64,000 bases of DNA from Parabacteroides sp. PF5-6 (GTDB lineage: Bacteria; Bacteroidota; Bacteroidia; Bacteroidales; Tannerellaceae). The DNA is taken from contig NZ_JAQFIN010000011.1 in the NCBI RefSeq assembly GCF_029504695.1, positions 62,001 through 126,000 on the forward strand, written 5' to 3'. The notes below the pieces were generated by a model. That model was not told the DNA's origin. It saw only the letters and a list, made by a program, of their open reading frames with translations, and did not search any database. Shown here piece by piece: positions 60,601-64,000 of this stretch (the stretch's first letter is position 1; each line of letters starts with the position of its first letter). The position numbers were made by a program, and so were the translations under genes.

Positions 60601-61256
60601 GCTGGAGCGATCTGGAGCGGTTGAACAAAGAAAAAGAACTGGTGGGCATCTATCTGTCTGCTCATCCGTTGGACGAATACCGGATCATCCTGGAGTATGT
60701 GTGCAATACCGGTATCGCTGAACTGAATGAGATCGAGACCCTGCGCGGACGGGAAGTATTGATGGGCGGTATCATTACCGATTTCCGGGAGGGGATGACC
60801 AAAAAGGGCAGTCCCTACGGTATCCTCAAGATCGAGGATTTTACGGGGAGCGCGGAGATCCCGTTGTTTGGAAACGACTATGTGGAGTATAACAAATATG
60901 GTCGTCCCGGCATGTATCTGCTTCTGCGCGGGAAGGTCGAACCCAAGCGCTGGCGCGAAGAAGAACTGGAATTCCGTATCGGAACAGTCAGCCTGTTGCA
61001 GGATGAGAAAGACAAACTGATCGAGCGGATCAGTATCACTTTGCCGATCCACGACCTGGATGAGCCGATGATCACCGAATTATCCGTTTTGATAAAGAAC
61101 AATCCCGGGAATAGTTTGTTATATTTCAAAGTAATTGACGGCGAGCATAATGTGATGTTGGATTTGTTCTCGAAAAATGTCCGGTTGAATGTTACCCGTG
61201 AACTGATTGATTATCTGACAGGGAACGAGAATGTTGACTTCAAAATCAATAAATAG
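57609..61256 (+). CDS. dnaE: DNA polymerase III alpha subunit
   Basis: The replicative polymerase, 1215 residues. The ATG at 57609 opens with MEPFVHLHVHTQYSLLDG, the PHP-domain signature; the frame is open slightly upstream (TTG at 57600) but ATG fits the family. The catalytic palm shows GPGRGSAAGSAVAYCLGIT and PDIDVDFDDDGR, with further conserved FQFESAGMQKYLRELQP, ALYRPGPMDYIP and FNKSHATCYSWVAYQTAWLK. The OB-fold domain (GGIITDFREGMTKKGSPYGI) lies near 1065. The exonuclease domain of PolC is absent, so this is the DnaE1 type. trxA follows after 76 bp. Confidence 0.97.
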   Translation: MEPFVHLHVHTQYSLLDGQASIDALIDKAQKDGMPAIAVTDHGNMFGIKEFFNKVNKKNSKYMGVIKDCQKELDALNDKSNPTEEELERIQKLSEKIAEEKKHLFKPIIGCECYCARNGREKKDGKEDLSGWHLVVLAKNLNGYKNLIKMVSLGWTEGFYGRARIDKELLERYHEDLIVSSACLGGELPQHIMKGRVDKAEESLLWFKNLFGDDFYLELQRHKTTDPKADPTTYPTQLEVNKTLIELAQKHQVKLIATNDVHFVNEEDAEAHDRLICLSTGKDFDDPSRMRYSKQEWMKSTAEMNQLFADLPEALRNTLEVADKVEYYSIDHGPYMPDFPIPDAFKDDDDYLRYLTYQGADRKYGDTLNDEIRERIDFELETIKNMGFPGYFLIVQDFIAAAREMGVAVGPGRGSAAGSAVAYCLGITDIDPIKYDLLFERFLNPDRISMPDIDVDFDDDGRGQVLNWVTEKYGKEKVAHIITYGTMATKSAIKDVARVQKLPLSESNRLAKLVPDKIPDIKKVNLRAAIEYVPELREAANSPDPTMRDTLKYAQALEGNVRNIGVHACGVIIGKYDISDVVPVSTTKDKETGEEILVTQYEGAVIEDTGLIKMDFLGLKTLSIIKEAIENVSLTTGERIDIDKIDIEDPLTYELYSAGKTTGTFQFESAGMQKYLRELQPTKFEDLIAMNALYRPGPMDYIPSFVARKHGREEITYDLPVMERYLKDTYGITVYQEQVMLLSRLLANFTRGQSDELRKAMGKKLIDKMNALKEKFLNGGKENGYEEKILNKIWADWEKFASYAFNKSHATCYSWVAYQTAWLKAHYPSEYMAAVLSRNISNITEITKFMDECKAMGIQVLGPDVNESMLKFSVNKKGDIRFGIGAVKGVGESAVMNIIEERKNRPFTNIFDFVERVNLTACNKKNIEALALSGAFDNMGIIREQFFAVGGKDGEIFLDTLVRYGNKYQMDKASAANSLFGDADMIEISKPPIPVCERWSDLERLNKEKELVGIYLSAHPLDEYRIILEYVCNTGIAELNEIETLRGREVLMGGIITDFREGMTKKGSPYGILKIEDFTGSAEIPLFGNDYVEYNKYGRPGMYLLLRGKVEPKRWREEELEFRIGTVSLLQDEKDKLIERISITLPIHDLDEPMITELSVLIKNNPGNSLLYFKVIDGEHNVMLDLFSKNVRLNVTRELIDYLTGNENVDFKINK

Positions 61257-61332
61257 GTTTGGTCGGCCCGTAAAGAATGATTACTTTTGACATCGCTAAA
61301 ACGATACAATTGAATATTAAACATAGAACAAA

Positions 61333-61647
61333 ATGGCATTAGAAATTACAGATTCAAACTTTAGAGAGTATATCGACTCCGGCAAACCGCTGGTCTTGGA
61401 TTTTTGGGCGGTATGGTGTGGACCGTGTCGCATGGTTGGTCCGCTGATTGATGAATTGGCTACGGAATATGAAGGACAGGTGAATATCGGTAAAGTCGAT
61501 GTGGATGAAAATAATGATGTCGCTACGGAATTTGGTATCCGTAACATCCCGACCATCTTATTCTTTAAGGATGGCAAAATGGTTGACAAGCAAGTCGGCG
61601 CCGTACCTAAAGCAAAAATAGAAGAAAAGATCAAGGCGTTACTCTAA
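61333..61647 (+). CDS. trxA: Thioredoxin
   Basis: A 104-residue cytoplasmic thiol reductant. The redox site is W28-C29-G-P-C32 in FWAVWCGPCRMVGP, with the buried acidic residue and cis-proline in RNIPTILFF. Length is standard. Its last 9 bp overlap the convergent methyltransferase gene. Confidence 0.97.
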   Translation: MALEITDSNFREYIDSGKPLVLDFWAVWCGPCRMVGPLIDELATEYEGQVNIGKVDVDENNDVATEFGIRNIPTILFFKDGKMVDKQVGAVPKAKIEEKIKALL

Positions 61648-62316
61648 CTCCTTTATTCCTCTTAACATATGCCTTTTTCCCGGAGGACCGGGTAGGCGTT
61701 CCATCTTGAATCCGGCACGTTGCATGCGGCGGCGCACTTCGCCTTTGGCACAGTAGGTGACGATCAGGGCATGAGGTGAGGCGTTTGCGTAGAGCTTCTC
61801 GAAGATCGCAGGTTGCCACATCTCGGGTTGTTTATCCGGGGCAAAAGCATCGAAGAATATTAAATCAATAATAGAGGGCAGAGAGCAAGTATTGCTGTCG
61901 CCCTCTGTTTTGTATAGGGTGAACCGATCGGTGATCGGAACCGGACGACCCCATTCGGCCGCATGTATTTCGCGGAACCACGCCGCACCCATCGGGCCGA
62001 TAGCCTGCCCGTAATTGAGGCTGTCGGTAATCTCCTTGTCTAATGGATAGCGCTCGATCGTATGGTAATGAATCTTTTTGGAAGGGGAAAGCGCGGTATA
62101 TTGAAGCGCGAGTAAGGCGTTTAACCCGGTGCCAAAACCAATCTCCAGGATGCGGATCTCGTCTTTCCGGATCTCCTTCAAACCGGCATCAATAAAGACA
62201 TGAGCCGATTCCTGCAAGGCTCCGTTTACCGAATGATAATGTTCATCTAAAGACGGGACATAGAGGGTGTGACTCCCATCTTCGGTGAGTTGTATGATCT
62301 TTTTCTCTTCCATCAT
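61639..62316 (-). CDS. Stand-alone MnmD-like tRNA methyltransferase domain
   Basis: A 225-residue SAM-dependent methyltransferase of the DUF752/MnmC-N type, which makes mnm5U (or the 2-thio form) at the wobble base of tRNA from the nm5U intermediate. Motif I is ILEIGFGTGLNALLAL near 57-72, and the family signature DLIFFDAFAPDKQPEMW is at about 164-180. The FAD oxidase half of E. coli MnmC is missing, so a separate route must supply the substrate. Start at 62316 (or 62313) fits; the frame is open a little upstream. TATCTTTG on the minus strand (62332-62339) is its -7 box. Confidence 0.9.
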   Translation of the reverse strand: MMEEKKIIQLTEDGSHTLYVPSLDEHYHSVNGALQESAHVFIDAGLKEIRKDEIRILEIGFGTGLNALLALQYTALSPSKKIHYHTIERYPLDKEITDSLNYGQAIGPMGAAWFREIHAAEWGRPVPITDRFTLYKTEGDSNTCSLPSIIDLIFFDAFAPDKQPEMWQPAIFEKLYANASPHALIVTYCAKGEVRRRMQRAGFKMERLPGPPGKRHMLRGIKELE

Positions 62317-62366
62317 TTTTCTTTTCGCAGGCAAAGATAGGACTATCAACCATAATTGAGCATAAA

Positions 62367-62397
62367 TTTGTTGGTTTGATGATATTTACTATCTTTG
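62367..62397 (+). promoter_or_regulatory. Promoter of the ABC-binding-type sensor gene
   Basis: TTTG (62367-62370), 19 bp, then TATCTTTG (62390-62397), a perfect match. The opposite-strand box for the methyltransferase is 51 bp away. Confidence 0.8.
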
Positions 62398-62457
62398 TGT
62401 CTTTGTAATGTGGTGTCCTGCGAGGACATCGCCCCGTTTTATTAATGTATAAAACAG

Positions 62458-64000
62458 ATGCGTTATAAGATAAATTTACGCTTTTTGATTGTGGTATGCG
62501 CCTTTGTGTTCTCAGTATTTGCTAAAGCTGAAGATACGAATCACATCCTTATTATCAGTTCGTATAATCCGGATACCCGGAATATGTCGAAAAATATCAC
62601 CGAGTTTACCGAAGAATATAAACGTCTGGGCGGTACGTATATCGTTGAAATTGAAAATATGAACTGCAAAAGCCTTCCGGAAGCGCCGATCTGGAAGGAG
62701 CGGATGAAAGGGCTTCTGGATAAACACCGGGACGACCGCAAACCCAGCATGATCATTATCTTAGGCCAGGAAGCCTGGTCGTCTTATATCTCCCAGGATG
62801 AAATACCTTTCCGGGATGTGCCTGTATTATTGGGCATGATCAGCCGGAATGCGATTTATCTGCCCGATTCTTCCGTGGCTTTGCCCGAATGGGATCCGAC
62901 TTATGTGGATATCAGCACGTATGAGAGTGAGTTCCCGCTTTCCGGTTATCTGTATTCGTATGACGTGGAATCCAATCTCGAATTGATCCATACCCTTTAC
63001 CCTTCGATAAAAAACCTGGCGTTGATCTCGGATAATACGTATGGGGGGATTGCTTTACAAACCTTTGTGAAAAAAGAAATGGAAAGGCTTGCCGGCTATA
63101 ACCTGATTACGCTGGACGGCCGGCAGAATGATATCTATACGGTGGTTGAACAAATCAAACTATTGCCGGAAAATACGGCGATCCTGATGGGAACCTGGCG
63201 TGTGGACGTCAATGACGGACATTATGTAGGCAATGCGACCTATTCCATGATGACGGCCAATCCGAAATTGCCGGTATTCACCCTGACCGCCGTAGGGCTG
63301 GGGCACTGGGCGATAGGCGGTAATATCCCCGATTATGACAACCGGAGCATGGGTAAAGACCTGGCGCAACAGGCGGTCTCTATCCTCAAAGGCGAGGTGA
63401 AAGCCGAAGATATCAAGCCGATTATTGTGCCGAATGTCTATACTTTCGATGCGCACAAATTGAAAGAATTCACGATCGATACGAAGAAATTACCTCATGG
63501 GTACACTTTGATTAACCGGGATGAAAGTATTCTGGTAAAGTATAAGTTTGAGATTCTTATCCTGATCGTTACGATATTATCCATCTTCCTCGTGATGGTC
63601 ATGGTCTTCTTCTTGCGGATGAAGAAGATGAAAGACAGCCTGTTGGACTTGCAGAAAGACAATGAGCTGATCATGAATAATATGCAGTCGTCAATCCGTT
63701 TCGTCAAACCGGACTTCTCGGTGAAATGGCATAATAAGATCGATTATCCCTGTAAGCCGGAGTTCGGACCGGATAACTGTTTCCTGTCGGACGATGCCAA
63801 ACTGCCTTATTGTACGAACTGTACGGTGGTCAAGGCCATGCGTACCCGCAAAACGGTTGAGATTACCCGGGGCGGACAGGATGGCACGTATATGCACGTA
63901 TTGTCGACGCCGGTATTCGATGAGAAAGGAACCTTATTGGGCGTGGTATTCAAGAAGGAGGATGTGACTAAGCAAAAGATTGTCGAGCATGAACTGCGTC
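62458..64000 (+). CDS. Membrane sensor with ABC-substrate-binding-like domain and PAS domain (partial, runs off the window)
   Basis: 514 codons are visible before the edge. The signal peptide ends near 25. A periplasmic region of about 335 residues resembles ABC substrate-binding proteins of the TrpX type (HILIISSYNPDTRNMSKNI at the start, ILMGTWRVDVNDG in the middle, then GLGHWAIGGNIPDYD). A transmembrane helix covers about 363-386. A PAS-like domain follows, with a Cys cluster C432-x8-C441-x10-C452-x2-C455 that could bind metal or a cofactor. The missing C-terminal part is probably a histidine kinase, as in similar Bacteroidales hybrid sensors; this cannot be checked here. Confidence 0.8.
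   Translation, partial: MRYKINLRFLIVVCAFVFSVFAKAEDTNHILIISSYNPDTRNMSKNITEFTEEYKRLGGTYIVEIENMNCKSLPEAPIWKERMKGLLDKHRDDRKPSMIIILGQEAWSSYISQDEIPFRDVPVLLGMISRNAIYLPDSSVALPEWDPTYVDISTYESEFPLSGYLYSYDVESNLELIHTLYPSIKNLALISDNTYGGIALQTFVKKEMERLAGYNLITLDGRQNDIYTVVEQIKLLPENTAILMGTWRVDVNDGHYVGNATYSMMTANPKLPVFTLTAVGLGHWAIGGNIPDYDNRSMGKDLAQQAVSILKGEVKAEDIKPIIVPNVYTFDAHKLKEFTIDTKKLPHGYTLINRDESILVKYKFEILILIVTILSIFLVMVMVFFLRMKKMKDSLLDLQKDNELIMNNMQSSIRFVKPDFSVKWHNKIDYPCKPEFGPDNCFLSDDAKLPYCTNCTVVKAMRTRKTVEITRGGQDGTYMHVLSTPVFDEKGTLLGVVFKKEDVTKQKIVEHELR

Overview
The window comes from a gut Bacteroidales, most likely a Parabacteroides or Bacteroides relative. Evidence: two SusC/SusD polysaccharide utilisation loci (PULs), the Bacteroidales promoter form TTTG-N19-TAnnTTTG in front of many genes, weak Shine-Dalgarno sequences, numerous SusD-type lipoproteins, a DUF4271 protein, and one-piece periplasmic sensors. 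No computation was run: assignments rest on reading motifs and comparing them with known families.

Layout. 1-664: end of an ECF sigma factor and a four-helix membrane protein. 700-12706: PUL 1, comprising a GH2 glycosidase, SusC/SusD, about 1.3 kb of repeat-rich non-coding DNA, then a heparinase II/III-type lyase and a GH88 unsaturated glucuronyl hydrolase. The lyase plus GH88 pair points to a uronic-acid-containing glycan such as a glycosaminoglycan. Three transcription units of this PUL carry the same 28-bp element 59-60 bp ahead of a -7 box. 12750-20883: a MG2/plug surface protein, a TPR sensor kinase, a DUF418 membrane protein, a LytS/LytTR two-component pair and a secreted protein of unknown function. 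21432-28053: tRNA-Leu(CAA) and housekeeping genes (manC, a LolE-like permease, rbfA, an O-methyltransferase, pyk, aroQ, xerD). 28154-45403: minus-strand PUL 2, comprising SusC, SusD, a PKD-containing surface glycan-binding lipoprotein, GH16 and GH3 (a beta-glucan-type set), with GH125 and GH92 alpha-mannosidases at its far end and a propeller/LuxR-HTH regulator upstream. 45489-56713: tRNA-Gln(UUG), tyrS, a TatD-like hydrolase, the yidD-rnpA-hemD-DUF4271 cluster, lpdA, two small PH-like membrane proteins, an M16 peptidase, a lipocalin and an M15 peptidase. 57609-64000: dnaE, trxA, a stand-alone MnmD-like methyltransferase and the first 514 codons of a sensor protein.

The most unusual content is non-coding. 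Several sequence-unrelated families of short arrays all repeat at exactly 21 or 22 bp, that is two turns of B-DNA, and most are built around small palindromes. One family recurs at three loci with four units each. A larger module carrying a 21-bp array and a 30-35 bp inverted repeat with compensatory changes occurs twice (about 8.5 kb and 57.2 kb). Nested-hairpin, MITE-like elements sit in several gaps, one of them inside the PUL 2 operon. A further class consists of 7- or 9-nt tandem repeats that fold back on inverted copies of themselves. A 57-codon gene at 42203-42376 looks like an orphan N-terminal domain of a HigA-type antitoxin.
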